A stretch of 34,115 nt of DNA from Brevundimonas aurantiaca (GTDB taxonomy: Bacteria > Pseudomonadota > Alphaproteobacteria > Caulobacterales > Caulobacteraceae). The stretch is taken from positions 1 to 34,115 of the forward strand of contig NZ_JACHOQ010000015.1 in assembly GCF_014199955.1 (NCBI RefSeq), given 5' to 3'. This document shows, one piece after another, positions 23,103-32,416 of the stretch (the stretch's first letter is position 1; the number at the start of each line of letters is the position of its first letter). Position numbers and translations under genes: made by a program. The notes beneath the pieces were generated by a model, which did no database searches, was not told where the DNA came from, and was given only the letters and a program-made list of their open reading frames with translations.

Positions 23103-24115
23103 GGCTGGACCTCGCGCTTGGCGCGCAGGGCGGCCAGTTCGCGTTCGGCGGCGGCCACGGCGGCCTGGTCGTTCTTGGCCTTGGCCTCGGCCAGCTTCTG
23201 GTCGGCGACCATTTCCCGCACCGGGTCCAGATAGGAATCGTCGGCGGCGCGGAACATCGAATAGTTCAGCCCCGCCAGCACCTGACGTTGACGGTCGGCT
23301 TCAGGCCCCTGGCCCTGGCCGTAGGTCAGGAAGAAGCTGCGCAGCTTCTCCTTCAGCACCGGGTCCAGGTCTTCGCGGATGACGATGCCCGATTCCGGGA
23401 TCGGCGGAGAGACCCAGATGTCCTCGATCTGCGACGCCAGCTGCGGGTTCTCGCGGCGCATGAAGACGGTGTTGACCGAGTTGGAGGTGGCGACGTCGAC
23501 CACGCCCGTCGCCACGGCGAAGGCGTTGGCCTGGTGGCTGGCCGAACGCACGGTCTTGAAACACTGGTTCGGCACGATGCCGCGCGGATTGAACAGGAAG
23601 GTCAGGGGCGCCAGGGTGCCCGAGGTCGACTGGGCGTCGCCGATGCCGAAGTCGTACTGCTTGCCGCAGGCCAGAACCTTGTCCAGCGTAATGCCCGAAC
23701 CCTTACGCACGATCAGGGTCGAGGTGTAGCTGTCGCGGCCTTCCGGATCGACGATCCGGGCGATGACCTCGCCCTGGGCGCGGTCCACGGCCTCCAGGGC
23801 CGGCTTGGCCGAGAACCAGGCCACCTGGGTCTGGTTGAAGCGCATGGCCTCGATCAGGACATTGTAGTTGCCGGCGAAGAAGGGCTTCACCGGAACGCCG
23901 ATCGCCTTGGACATGTCGTCCAGCAGGGGCTGCCACAGCGGGCCAGACGAGGCCTGGCCTTCGGCCGACAGGATGGAGAAGGTCAGTTCCGACGGCATGG
24001 CGCCGGACGCCTTCTTGTCCTCGCCGCCGCCGCACGAGGCGACGCCCAGCAGCAGGACCGCGGCGCCGGCCGCTGCGAACAGACGACGGGAAAGAGATGT
24101 GCGGGACAGGCTCAT
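23099..24115 (-). CDS. phnD: Phosphonate/phosphite-type substrate-binding lipoprotein PhnD
   Basis: 338 residues. Lipoprotein signal with lipobox LGVASC (Cys28), then a PhnD-type solute-binding fold: [43 protein letters not shown], the ligand loop [13 protein letters not shown] and [10 protein letters not shown]. PhnD proteins bind phosphonates, phosphite or related anions. The C-terminus ends in an unusual Ala/Lys/Glu-rich helix (about residues 300-335). It overlaps both neighbours by four bases, the sign of a coupled operon. Confidence 0.92.
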   Translation of the reverse strand: MSLSRTSLSRRLFAAAGAAVLLLGVASCGGGEDKKASGAMPSELTFSILSAEGQASSGPLWQPLLDDMSKAIGVPVKPFFAGNYNVLIEAMRFNQTQVAWFSAKPALEAVDRAQGEVIARIVDPEGRDSYTSTLIVRKGSGITLDKVLACGKQYDFGIGDAQSTSGTLAPLTFLFNPRGIVPNQCFKTVRSASHQANAFAVATGVVDVATSNSVNTVFMRRENPQLASQIEDIWVSPPIPESGIVIREDLDPVLKEKLRSFFLTYGQGQGPEADRQRQVLAGLNYSMFRAADDSYLDPVREMVADQKLAEAKAKNDQAAVAAAERELAALRAKREVQP

Positions 24116-24918
24116 GCCTTGGTCTCCCAGAACGCGTCCTCGAATTCGGGACCGTAGATGTCGATGAGGCGCTGGTGGTCCAGGCCCGTGGCGGGACCGT
24201 CATAGACGATCTTGCCGCCCTGCAACGCGATGACGCGGTCGCAGTAGCGGATGGCGTAGTCGACCTGGTGCAGGGTGACGATCACCCCCATGCCGTCGCG
24301 CCGATTCAGCTCGACCAGCAGCTCCATCACCTTGCGGGCCGACACCGGGTCCAGCGAGGCGACCGGCTCGTCGGCCAGGATGGCCTTGGCGCCCTGGACG
24401 ATGGCGCGGGCGATGGCGCCGCGCTGCTGCTGACCGCCCGACAGGGTGTTGGCGCGCTGGCCGGCGTAGTCGCTGACCCCGACCCGGTGCAGGGCGGCCA
24501 TGGCCCGGTCCTTGTCGGCCTGGGGCCACAGGCCCAAGAGGCCCTGCCAGGTCGGCAGGCGGCCCAGCGCCCCCAGCATGACGTTGGAGAACAGGGACAG
24601 TCGGCCGACCAGGTTGAACTGCTGGAAGATCATGCCCAGCCGCGCGCGCGCCTGGCGCACGGCGCCGGTGACGCGGCCGTCCTTCTGCACCGTCTCGCCG
24701 AAGACGCTGATCGTCCCCTTGCCGGGGTCGATGGACTGAAGGCCGGTGATGGAGCGCAGAAGCGTGGACTTGCCCGATCCCGACGGACCGATCAGGGCCA
24801 CCATCTCGCCCGAGGCGACGGAGATCGAGACGCCGTCCAGCGCCTTTCGCGATCCGAAGGTCTTCGACACGTCACGCGCCAGGACCAGGCCTGGGGCGGC
24901 GGCTGCGGATGAACTCAT
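24112..24918 (-). CDS. phnC: Phosphonate/phosphate ABC transporter ATPase PhnC
   Basis: 268 residues from the ATG at 24918; the same frame stays open far upstream, but that part is antisense to another gene. Walker [10 protein letters not shown] (44-52), Q-loop Q99-Q100, signature LSGGQ (159-163), Walker B AILADEP (179-185) and H-loop H217 are all present. The PhnC-specific IFQQFNLV and [18 protein letters not shown] are clear. It energises import by the PhnDE pair and heads the phnC-phnD-phnE-pstS unit. The 143-base region upstream should carry the promoter; no convincing Pho box was seen. Confidence 0.94.
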   Translation of the reverse strand: MSSSAAAAPGLVLARDVSKTFGSRKALDGVSISVASGEMVALIGPSGSGKSTLLRSITGLQSIDPGKGTISVFGETVQKDGRVTGAVRQARARLGMIFQQFNLVGRLSLFSNVMLGALGRLPTWQGLLGLWPQADKDRAMAALHRVGVSDYAGQRANTLSGGQQQRGAIARAIVQGAKAILADEPVASLDPVSARKVMELLVELNRRDGMGVIVTLHQVDYAIRYCDRVIALQGGKIVYDGPATGLDHQRLIDIYGPEFEDAFWETKA

Positions 24919-25061
24919 GAACTCGCTGGGAAGGCTGTGGCGAACGGGCGCCGCATGACGCGACCGGGGCGTTTGGGCAAGTCTTAATCGCACGTCCGGC
25001 GCAATCTCGTCCAGACCCCGTCGTCCCTGCGTCGTTGCAGCCTGGTGTCGCAGCGGCCCTG

Positions 25062-26294
25062 TCAGCGCGCCAGGGCGACCGCTTCCAGCCGTCGGATGTC
25101 CGCCTCGATGGGCAGGGCGGCGCGCGATCGCTCCACGGCCGCCTGGGCCAGGACGGCGACCGGCTCGGCCAGCCGCGGCGTCGCCGCCAGCGCGGCCAGA
25201 CCCTTCTGCAGCCGCATGGCCACGGCCAGATCGCCCGCCCCATAACGGGCGATCGGACCGAACAGGTCTTCCAGCAGGTCTTCGGCCGTGACCGCCGGCC
25301 CCAGCAGTCGGTCGCAGCGCGGCGGCCTGGGCCCGTCGTCTTCGGGCGGCTGGACCCAGACGTCCAGCAGCCGCACCCCCGTCCCGATCACCTGAATGGC
25401 CGTGCCGGGGTCGTTGACGCCGGGCGACAGGGCCTTGGCGGCGATCTCGCCCAGGACGATCAGTCCGAACCGCGGATCCTGGTCGAAGGAGCGCGAATCC
25501 CCCAGGGCGAAGGCCGAACGGAAATCGGCCTGGGCCTCTTCGTCGCAGGCCGCCAGGCTGACGCGCGCCAGAACCGCGCCGCGTCGCACGAAGGCGCCGG
25601 GAGGGGCGACGATCTCCACCTGGCAGTCGCGCGCCTCGGCCATGGTCTGCAACCGCGAGGGATCGACGTTCTGCACATAGCCGGTGCTTGCCGCGACGAT
25701 CTCGGCGCCCGTGGTCAGCCGTCCCTCGCGGCCGCCGAAGAAGGGGGCGTCGCGCCGCGTTTCCAGGGCCTTCAGGGCGCGCGCCTCCACCAGGTCGATC
25801 GTATGGCCGACCCGCGCCAGGCTGGACAGACGGTTGATCCAGGCCAGCAGCCGAAAGGCCACCAGCCCGACCATGGCCAGGCTGACCAGGAACAGAATGG
25901 CCCGCCCGTTCTGGCCGTAATAATGGGCGTTGATCGCCGTCACCGAGACGATGGCGTAGAGGAAGGCGCCGACGAAGGTGGCCAGAGCCTTCTGGGTCTC
26001 GTCGTCGGAGGTCACCAGGGCGGCGACCCGGGGGCTGGCGGCTGTGGAGACCGACGTATAGGCCGTCACCATGGCGCCGACGGAGAAGGTCGCCACGCCC
26101 AGCAGGCTGGAGGCCAAGATGGTCAGGATGGATTCGACCGACTCGCCGCCCAGTCGTTCGGCCATGTCGTCGGGCACCCAGGGGGCCAGGGCGGCGGCCA
26201 GCAGGGCGGCGGCCACCCCCACCCCGGCGTAGGCGGTCGCCTTGACCCACAGTTGGCGCGTCCATTTGCGCCACAGGAACAGCCACCGATTCAT
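25062..26294 (-). CDS. DUF2254 family membrane protein
   Basis: 410 residues from ATG 26294, which has GGAGG five bases upstream. Four N-terminal helices (about 15-40, 60-85, 110-130, 135-155) are followed by a soluble region of about 250 residues. It shows the DUF2254 hallmarks: a conserved [13 protein letters not shown] after the second helix, [13 protein letters not shown], a barrel-like region GYVQNVDP, and [21 protein letters not shown] (here starting IVLGE). The function of the family is not established; a channel-like role is often guessed. It lies upstream of phnC on the same strand with a 143-base gap. Confidence 0.83.
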   Translation of the reverse strand: MNRWLFLWRKWTRQLWVKATAYAGVGVAAALLAAALAPWVPDDMAERLGGESVESILTILASSLLGVATFSVGAMVTAYTSVSTAASPRVAALVTSDDETQKALATFVGAFLYAIVSVTAINAHYYGQNGRAILFLVSLAMVGLVAFRLLAWINRLSSLARVGHTIDLVEARALKALETRRDAPFFGGREGRLTTGAEIVAASTGYVQNVDPSRLQTMAEARDCQVEIVAPPGAFVRRGAVLARVSLAACDEEAQADFRSAFALGDSRSFDQDPRFGLIVLGEIAAKALSPGVNDPGTAIQVIGTGVRLLDVWVQPPEDDGPRPPRCDRLLGPAVTAEDLLEDLFGPIARYGAGDLAVAMRLQKGLAALAATPRLAEPVAVLAQAAVERSRAALPIEADIRRLEAVALAR

Positions 26295-26375
26295 TGCGCC
26301 CTCCAGCCGAGGCAACGGCGCAGAACCGCTGCGGTTGCCTGACCGCCGTCAAGCTGACTGCCGTCTAAGAGAATT

Positions 26376-26413
26376 GTGACAGTCAATTCGGGCTCGAACC
26401 CAGGCCCTGTCAC
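26376..26413. other. Hairpin with T-arm-like core upstream of the decarboxylase
   Basis: GTGACAG (26376-26382) pairs with CTGTCAC (26407-26413). Inside it, the minus strand reads GGGTTCGAGCCC, like a tRNA T-arm, but no tRNA body can be folded. A run of A follows on the plus strand. Confidence 0.4.
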
Positions 26414-26460
26414 GAAAAAACCCCTTTACATGACAGTCCAATGCCCCCATATCGCGCCTT

Positions 26461-26502
26461 CCGGCGGACCCCGTAGGTCTGATGCTGCGCCGCTAACGCC
26501 GG
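26461..26502 (+). promoter_or_regulatory. Candidate speF-type structured leader of the decarboxylase
   Basis: CCGGCG (26461-26466) pairs with CGCCGG (26497-26502), enclosing a second pair GACC/GGTC and a short GC helix, giving a small multi-branched RNA 35 bases before the start codon. Alphaproteobacterial ornithine decarboxylase genes are known to carry a conserved leader called the speF motif; matching it needs a covariance search, so this is tentative. Confidence 0.45.
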
Positions 26503-26536
26503 TCTGGGTTTAACAATTAGCAGGGGGTTACGTGAA

Positions 26537-27802
26537 TTGCGCACGTACCAACTTCCCCTGGACCTGGTCCGTGAGCGGTCCCCTGAGCGTCCCGTCGCCC
26601 TCGTGCGGCCGCGCTCGGTTTCCGTAGCGGCGCGCTGGTTCCAGGATAATCTGAAAGCCGACGTCTTCTATGCGGTGAAGGCGAACCCGTCCGCCTGGGT
26701 CATCCAGACCCTGGTTGAATCCGGCGTTCGCAGCTTCGACGTCGCCTCCCTGGCCGAGATCGAACTGGTCCGTTCGGTCAGCCCCGACGCGCGCCTGGCC
26801 TTCATGCACCCGGTCAAGAGCCGCTCGGCCATCACCAAGGCCTATTTCGACCACGGCGTGCGGACCTTCTCGCTCGACTGCGTGGACGAGTTGAACAAGA
26901 TCCTCGACGCCACCGGCGGCGCCGACGACCTGAATCTGATCGTGCGCATGGCCGTCTCGGCCGACGGGGCCGCCTACACCCTGTCGGGCAAGTTCGGCGT
27001 GCCGGTCGATCAGGCCCCGGCCCTGCTCCTGGCCACGCGCCAGGCGGTCAAGGACGGGCTGATGGGCGTCAGCTTCCATGTCGGCAGCCAGTGCATGCGC
27101 CCGACCGCCTATCAGGCCGCCATGGCCCAGGTCGGCCGGTCGATCAGCCGCGCGGGCGTGATCGTGGACATCGTCGATGTCGGCGGCGGCTTCCCCTCGG
27201 TTTATCCGGGCATGGTCCCGCCGGACATGAGCGAATACGCCGACGCCATCCATCGCGGCTTCAACGAAATGCCGGTGTCGGAAACCACCGAACTGTGGTG
27301 CGAGCCCGGCCGGGCCCTGGTCGCCGAATCCTCGTCGATCCTGGCCCGCGTCGATCTGCGCAAGGGCGACGCCCTGTATCTGAACGACGGCTCCTACGGC
27401 TCCCTGTTCGACGCCACCCACTCGCGCTGGCCCTTCCCGACCAAGCTGGTCCGGGACGGCGAAGCCTCGGGCGAGCTGAAGGCCTTCCAGTTCTACGGCC
27501 CGACCTGCGATTCGATCGACCATATGCCCGGCCCCTTCTGGCTGCCGGCCGACATCCGCGAAGGCGACTTCATCGAGATCGGCATGCTGGGCGCCTATGG
27601 GGTGGCCATGACGACCGGCTTCAACGGCTATGGCGAGCATGAGATCGCCGCGGTCGAGGACGCCCCCATGGCCTCCCTCTACGGCCTGGCCCCGCGTTCC
27701 ATCCCCACCGTGCGCACCACGGCGGAAGAGAATGCGCGCAAGGTCGTGCGCCTGTCGCGACCCAAGGGCAAGGCGGGCCAGCGCAAGAAGGCCCGGCGCT
27801 GA
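26537..27802 (+). CDS. Ornithine/lysine decarboxylase, group IV (alanine racemase fold)
   Basis: 421 residues of the fold-III PLP decarboxylases. K48 in FYAVKANP binds PLP. HVGSQC, the glycine loop DVGGGFPSVYPG (phosphate of PLP), CEPGRALVAESS and the catalytic-interface C324 in YGPTCDSIDH all match eukaryotic-type ornithine decarboxylase. It makes putrescine (or cadaverine) for polyamine synthesis. The frame starts with TTG at 26537 behind an AGGGGG, and the opening RTYQLPLDLVRERSPERP is plausible family sequence. An internal basic tail ends the protein. A long hairpin follows at 27814-27859. Confidence 0.92.
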   Translation: MRTYQLPLDLVRERSPERPVALVRPRSVSVAARWFQDNLKADVFYAVKANPSAWVIQTLVESGVRSFDVASLAEIELVRSVSPDARLAFMHPVKSRSAITKAYFDHGVRTFSLDCVDELNKILDATGGADDLNLIVRMAVSADGAAYTLSGKFGVPVDQAPALLLATRQAVKDGLMGVSFHVGSQCMRPTAYQAAMAQVGRSISRAGVIVDIVDVGGGFPSVYPGMVPPDMSEYADAIHRGFNEMPVSETTELWCEPGRALVAESSSILARVDLRKGDALYLNDGSYGSLFDATHSRWPFPTKLVRDGEASGELKAFQFYGPTCDSIDHMPGPFWLPADIREGDFIEIGMLGAYGVAMTTGFNGYGEHEIAAVEDAPMASLYGLAPRSIPTVRTTAEENARKVVRLSRPKGKAGQRKKARR

Positions 27803-27813
27803 GCCTTCCAACA

Positions 27814-27859
27814 GCCTTGCGGCGCTGAACCGGTCGATGGATCGGCGGCTCCGCAAGGC
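27814..27859 (+). terminator. Probable terminator after the decarboxylase
   Basis: GCCTTGCGG (27814-27822) pairs with CCGCAAGGC (27851-27859), with a second inner stem. Only TTT appears, seven bases later, so termination may be partial. It separates two convergent genes. Confidence 0.5.
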
Positions 27860-27882
27860 CTGGGGGTTTCAGGCTGCCGGGA

Positions 27883-30288
27883 TCAGCCCTTTTTGGCGAA
27901 AACGGCGTAGCCCCATCGTCCCAGGTGAACGAAGAACAGGATGAGCGCGACGGTCATCAGCCCTTCTGTTAAAGACAGGATCAAGTTTCCCGCCCAGGGG
28001 GCCGAGGGCAGAAGCCCGAACAACTGACGCGCCGGCTCCGCGTCCTTGCCTTCTCCGCCGGCCGCCTTCTCGCCGATCCAGTAGAACATCTGCCCCGCGC
28101 CGAACACGCCGGTCATGCTGAGCAGGAAGTTCAGATGACGGCCGCGTTTGGCCGCCGCCTCTTCCGCATCCTTCTGCTTGCGCTCGGCCGCCGCCTGGGC
28201 TGCATCCGCCCGCTTCTGCTGGCGGCGGGCCAGGTCGCTGGCGTGGTCCTCCAGGCTCTGGATCGCCAGGGACAGGGCCTTGTTCTTGCGGCTGACGCCC
28301 CGCAGCTCCTCCAGCTTTTTGAACACGTCCCGCTCGGTGTCGTAGCGGAAGGGATTGGCGTGTCTGAACCTTTCGTACTGGGCGAACTCGGCCAGCTTGG
28401 CCTGGTTGATGGCGAACTCGGCCTGGCTCAGCCGGTCCTCGCCGTCCAGCGGCTCTCGATCCGCCATGGCGCGGATGCGGGGATCGTCGGCGGGCGCGCG
28501 CTCGTCCACCAGGGCCTCGATCCGATCGATCCGGGCCATGGTCTTCTGCTCATGCTCCCGCGCCAGGAACTCGTTGTGCAGGGCCAGGGCGTGGATCAGG
28601 AAGGCGTAGGGGCAGGCGCCGATATAGTCGTTGCCGATCTCCAGGCTGCGGCTCTTGGGCACATAGGTGATCATGGCCCGGTGGTTGGCGTAGCGGACGA
28701 AGAACCGCTCGTCGCTCTGTTCGGAACTGTCGGGATAGATGGGGTCGATGCTGTCCAGGATCTCCGAGGTATCCTGGTTCATGAAGTCTATGATGTTCTG
28801 GTTGAATCCCGCCAGGAACAGATAGTCCAGACAGTCCGCCCGCGCGATTTCGAAAGCGGGAAGGTGATGCTCGATCGGCGTCTCCAGCCGGGGGCGCGCC
28901 TCGGCTTCGTTCGGCTTGCGAAAAGCCTTGATCTGGACGGCCTGGCCGGTCCGCATCGCCTCGACGAAATCCGCCATCCGCGCCTGCGGCGTCGCCCTGT
29001 CCGAGATCGGCAGCCACCGGCCTTCGTCGCCGCGCGCCGGGTCCGGCGTCGGATTGCGACGCACGAAGACCCCGTCTTCCAAGGCGGCCTCATAGTCCGC
29101 CCGGCGCTCGACCCAGTTCCAGAACTCAGGATCAGCCCTTTCGCCGGCCTTGGTCCCTGCGGGCGGGGCGCCCAGATGCACCGCCTTGGGCGGTCGGCCG
29201 TTCACGGGCTTGGTCAGGGCGCGGATGCGGTCCTGATACGGGTCGTAACAGAGCGGCTGCACCATCCGCTTGCGCGGCGCCGGGATCTTCGTCGCCTCGT
29301 CCACCGGCATCAGCCGGTCGAAGAAGCGTTCGTCGTGCAGCATGAACATGAAGCGCGACTTGGGCGCCTTCAGCCCCGGCGTCTCCATGACGGGCGCCAG
29401 TTCCAGCAGACGGGTTTCGAAACCGGGCCTGGGCGGCTTGGAGGGATCGAGTTCCGCCGCCAGACGGGGGAACAGGCGGACAGCGTCGCGCTCGAACACC
29501 GTCCTGACGAACGGCCAGAACCGCTGGGCCTCAACCTGGACCGGGGCCTGGCCCTCAGGGCCGGTCGCTCGCCTTACCCTGATGTCGTCCAAAGGACCGA
29601 TGTCCAGCTTGGTCTCGCTGAAGACGTCCAGGAAGGGGTGGGGATCGGCCTCGGCAGGCTTCAGGCGCTGCGGGTCCAGCACATATTCCTTGGGCGCGGC
29701 CAGCTTCTGCAGCAGGGACAGGAAATAATAGGTCGAGGGGTCGTAGCCCGAGCGCCGGCGACCCTCCGCATCCACATAGCCGCCGCCGTAATAGTGGCTG
29801 AAGCTGAGGTGGTAGCTCAGGGAGCCGTCGTTGTGGGACAGCCAGAACCGGCGCAGCCGCACCAGCCGGTCATCGTCCATTCCGGGCGGATGGGCGTGAA
29901 ACCGCACCCCCTCGGTGGTCCAGGAGACGGACTTGGGCAGGCTGAAGATCAGGTCTTCATGGCTTCGGATGGCCAGCGCAGCCTCGTCCAGGTTCTTGAT
30001 TCCCGCATCGTCCGCCGTGGACAGCAGGAACTCCTGCAACTCGCCCCGGATTTCGCGATCGGCGATGTCGTTCATCAGGGGGTCGATGGCGTGGCCCAGG
30101 GCGAGGGACGGCAGATGGTTCCGCTGGGTCCGGCGAAAGACGGGCGGCTCGATCCGCTCTCCGGGCGCCAGATTCAGGGCCTCGGCCACCCGATCCGGCC
30201 CGATATAGAGCGACAGGGTCCAATACAGGGCGCCCGAGCGCGCCTGTTCATAGTCGTCCGTCTCCGGCCGCTCGCCTCGCACCGTCAT
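27883..30288 (-). CDS. Unrecognised 801-residue protein with coiled coil and two C-terminal membrane helices
   Basis: I do not recognise this family. Residues 1-650 look soluble, with many aromatic and charged segments (e.g. YWTLSLYIGPDRVAEALNL, SFSHYYGGGYVDAEGRR, ADCLDYLFLAGFNQNIIDFM, GNDYIGACPYAFLIHALALHNEFL). About 655-715 is a charged Ala/Glu/Arg coiled coil. Then come two helices (about 719-738 and 768-788) with a short loop, leaving both long ends inside. A big soluble body, coiled coil and helix pair at the C-terminus recall CorA-type transporters, but the GMN motif is missing. The ATG overlaps the acetyltransferase stop (ATGA, 30285-30288), so the two are coupled. Confidence 0.8.
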   Translation of the reverse strand: MTVRGERPETDDYEQARSGALYWTLSLYIGPDRVAEALNLAPGERIEPPVFRRTQRNHLPSLALGHAIDPLMNDIADREIRGELQEFLLSTADDAGIKNLDEAALAIRSHEDLIFSLPKSVSWTTEGVRFHAHPPGMDDDRLVRLRRFWLSHNDGSLSYHLSFSHYYGGGYVDAEGRRRSGYDPSTYYFLSLLQKLAAPKEYVLDPQRLKPAEADPHPFLDVFSETKLDIGPLDDIRVRRATGPEGQAPVQVEAQRFWPFVRTVFERDAVRLFPRLAAELDPSKPPRPGFETRLLELAPVMETPGLKAPKSRFMFMLHDERFFDRLMPVDEATKIPAPRKRMVQPLCYDPYQDRIRALTKPVNGRPPKAVHLGAPPAGTKAGERADPEFWNWVERRADYEAALEDGVFVRRNPTPDPARGDEGRWLPISDRATPQARMADFVEAMRTGQAVQIKAFRKPNEAEARPRLETPIEHHLPAFEIARADCLDYLFLAGFNQNIIDFMNQDTSEILDSIDPIYPDSSEQSDERFFVRYANHRAMITYVPKSRSLEIGNDYIGACPYAFLIHALALHNEFLAREHEQKTMARIDRIEALVDERAPADDPRIRAMADREPLDGEDRLSQAEFAINQAKLAEFAQYERFRHANPFRYDTERDVFKKLEELRGVSRKNKALSLAIQSLEDHASDLARRQQKRADAAQAAAERKQKDAEEAAAKRGRHLNFLLSMTGVFGAGQMFYWIGEKAAGGEGKDAEPARQLFGLLPSAPWAGNLILSLTEGLMTVALILFFVHLGRWGYAVFAKKG

Positions 30289-31208
30289 CGACCTGCGGCC
30301 TCCCTCGCCAAGTCCCGGAAACTGTCGAACCCCGTCCCCCGGCCGGACCGCAGCCGCGCCAGGGCCGGGGTCATCGGCAACAGGGCCGCCGGCTCCCGGC
30401 GCGCGGCCAGGTCGGCGATCTGGCGCTCGGCCGCTCCGCCCGGCGGTCCGGCCTCGCCCTTCAGCACCGAAATCCTGAAGAAGCTCTCCAGATGGTCGTG
30501 CAGCAGACCCGCATCCACCGCCTCGCCCGGATAGTCGACGGCGGCGTAGATCAGCCCGTCCTCATCGTCCTGATCCGCCGACAGGGCCGGCTGGACATAG
30601 GGAAAGTCCACCACCTCGGCTCCCATCCGCGCCCAGATCGCCAGTCGATCGACCTGATCCAGGCCCGAACGCAGGGTGTCGGCGGCGGCCTCCTCGGGCG
30701 TCAGGCGCAAGGGGTCGTTCTGTTCGATGAAGACGGCGGTCTGGGCGTTCGGACCGGCGTCCAGGGCCTGGGTCGCCAGTCGGCGCACCGCCGAAAGCGC
30801 CAGGCGCAGCAGGCCGCGCCCCCGCGCCGCCTCCTCGACATAGACATAGTTCAATGCGACCGCGATGTCCGGCGCCGAGGCCCGGTTGACGGCGGTGGCC
30901 AGGAAGTTGATCCCGCCCAGACGCGCGCCGCCTTCGTCCTCCAGCACCGCAACCAGTTCGCAGTGGGTGCGGCCGAACGCCCGGCGATGCGTCCGGTTCA
31001 GGGCCAGGCATTTGCGAAAACCCGCCAAATCCTCGCGCTCGTCCGGCAGGACGAAGGCCCGGTCATAGCCTTCGAAGAAGCGGGTCAGGATCGACGAATC
31101 CGGATCGGCCGAGGCGAGGGCGCGCACGCCCGAACCCAGGTCGATCGTCAGATCCGGCTGACTGTGCTGTTCCAACGGTCCCGCCCCCAAACAACGGCCA
31201 GTTGGCAT
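30285..31208 (-). CDS. GNAT-family N-acetyltransferase-like protein
   Basis: 307 residues. The GNAT acetyl-CoA site is visible as VALNYVYVEEAARGRGLLRLAL (about 118-138), with the R-G-R-G-L pyrophosphate loop at 129-133, preceded by the strand LGGINFLATAV. The later segment IWARMGAEVVDFPYVQPAL gives the typical C-terminal strand pair. A 100-residue C-terminal extension follows with no motif I know. The substrate is unknown. It is the upstream partner of the 801-residue protein (four-base overlap) and lies 34 bases after the CobW gene on the same strand. Confidence 0.8.
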   Translation of the reverse strand: MPTGRCLGAGPLEQHSQPDLTIDLGSGVRALASADPDSSILTRFFEGYDRAFVLPDEREDLAGFRKCLALNRTHRRAFGRTHCELVAVLEDEGGARLGGINFLATAVNRASAPDIAVALNYVYVEEAARGRGLLRLALSAVRRLATQALDAGPNAQTAVFIEQNDPLRLTPEEAAADTLRSGLDQVDRLAIWARMGAEVVDFPYVQPALSADQDDEDGLIYAAVDYPGEAVDAGLLHDHLESFFRISVLKGEAGPPGGAAERQIADLAARREPAALLPMTPALARLRSGRGTGFDSFRDLAREAAGR

Positions 31209-31242
31209 GGGGCGCGCGGGCGACGCAAGCCCGCCGGACGGT

Positions 31243-32373
31243 TCAGGCCGCGCAGGCCTCGAACCCGGCCTTCAGCTCCGCCTCGTCCAGATCGCGGCCG
31301 ATGAAGACGGCGCGGCTCCAGCGGCGTTCGTTCTCGCCCCATTCGCGCTGCAGGTCGCCCTCCAGGATCATATGGACGGCCTGGAAGACCAGGCGGCGGT
31401 CTTCGCCCTTCAGGTCGATGATGCCCTTGGCGCGCAGGATGTTCTGACCCTGTTCGCCCAGCAGACGGTCCAGCCAGGCGGTGAACTTCGCGCCGTCCAG
31501 CGGCCGGTCCAGCGACAGGGAAATCCCCTTGATGTCGTCCTGGTGGGCGTGACCGCGCGCCCCGTGGCTGTGGTCATGATCATGATGATCATGGTCATGG
31601 TCATGGTCATGATGATGGTGGTCATGGCCGCAGTGTTCGTCATGCACATGGCCCTCGGCGCCGTGCGGCGGGTTCACGAAGTCCGGCTTGACCTCCAGGA
31701 TCCGGTCCAGGTCGAAGGCGCCCAGGCCCAGCACCTGATCCAGCGGCACGTTCGACCGTTCGGCCCGGACGATGGGCGCCAGGGGGTTCAGCGCCCGCAG
31801 ACGGGCCTCGACCGCCTCCATCTCTTCCGGGGTCGCCAGATCGACCTTGTTCAGGATGATCCGGTCGGCGAAGGCCACCTGTTCGCGCGCCTCCTTGGAG
31901 TCGTCCAGCCGCGCCATCACGTGCTTGGCGTCGACCAGGGTGGTGACGCTGTCCAGCTGGGTCTTGGCCTTGACGTCCTCGTCGACGAAGAAGGTCTGGG
32001 CCACCGGGCCGGGGTCGGCCAGGCCCGTGGTCTCGACGATGATGGCGTCGAAGGCCGGCTTGCCGGGACGCTGCCGCTTCATCAGGCCCGCAACCACCCG
32101 GATCAGGTCGCCGCGCACCGTGCAGCAGACGCAGCCGTTGTTCATCTCGAACACGTCCTCGTCAGCGCCGACCACCAGATCATTGTCGATGCCGATCTCG
32201 CCGAATTCATTGACGATGACGGCGTAACGCTTGCCGTGATCCTCGGTCAGGATGCGGTTCAAGAGGGTGGTCTTGCCCGCGCCCAGATAGCCGGTCAGGA
32301 CGGTGACGGGGATCTTGCCGCCCGAACCCTGGGGGGCGGCGGTCGAGACGGGGGCGTCGAGGGTGTCGGTCAT
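31243..32373 (-). CDS. COG0523 (CobW/YeiR-type) metal-handling GTPase with His-rich loop
   Basis: 376 residues from ATG 32373; a longer frame to 32472 overlaps the phnA-like gene and is rejected. P-loop GYLGAGKTT (28-36), switch region EFGEIGIDN, the GCVCC metal motif (C81, C83, C84), ETTGLADP and NKVD (175-178) are G3E GTPase hallmarks. Residues 237-277 are a His/Asp-rich loop, and the C-terminal CobW domain ends near residue 375. COG0523 proteins are metallochaperones, often for zinc, iron or cobalt. No Zur box is seen upstream, so zinc is only one option. Confidence 0.9.
   Translation of the reverse strand: MTDTLDAPVSTAAPQGSGGKIPVTVLTGYLGAGKTTLLNRILTEDHGKRYAVIVNEFGEIGIDNDLVVGADEDVFEMNNGCVCCTVRGDLIRVVAGLMKRQRPGKPAFDAIIVETTGLADPGPVAQTFFVDEDVKAKTQLDSVTTLVDAKHVMARLDDSKEAREQVAFADRIILNKVDLATPEEMEAVEARLRALNPLAPIVRAERSNVPLDQVLGLGAFDLDRILEVKPDFVNPPHGAEGHVHDEHCGHDHHHHDHDHDHDHHDHDHSHGARGHAHQDDIKGISLSLDRPLDGAKFTAWLDRLLGEQGQNILRAKGIIDLKGEDRRLVFQAVHMILEGDLQREWGENERRWSRAVFIGRDLDEAELKAGFEACAA
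31574..31630. repeat. Low-complexity ATG/CATG repeat coding the His-rich loop
   Basis: A tandem of short units built on catgatgatcatgg/tcatgg lies inside the CobW-like gene and encodes alternating His and Asp. It can change length by slippage, as expected for such tracts. Confidence 0.7.
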
Positions 32374-32416
32374 GGCCGCTAGATGGCGGCTGAGGTTCCG
32401 TTTGGGAAGAGGGGCC

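Noticed and set aside
24919..25061. Pho box upstream of phnC
   Set aside because: Only weak, misspaced CTGACA-like repeats are present, and they fall at the end of the DUF2254 gene.
24919..26352. Upstream extension of the phnC frame on the minus strand
   Set aside because: The extension is an alternative frame of the DUF2254 gene; the ATG at 24918 gives a normal-length PhnC.
26376..26413. Possible tRNA from the T-arm-like GGGTTCGAGCCC
   Set aside because: No acceptor, D-arm or anticodon arm can be formed around it.
28135..30534. Plus-strand 799-codon frame opposite the 801-residue protein
   Set aside because: Composition is typical of antisense shadows, and the minus frame has ordered helices, a coiled coil and an ATGA coupling to its neighbour.
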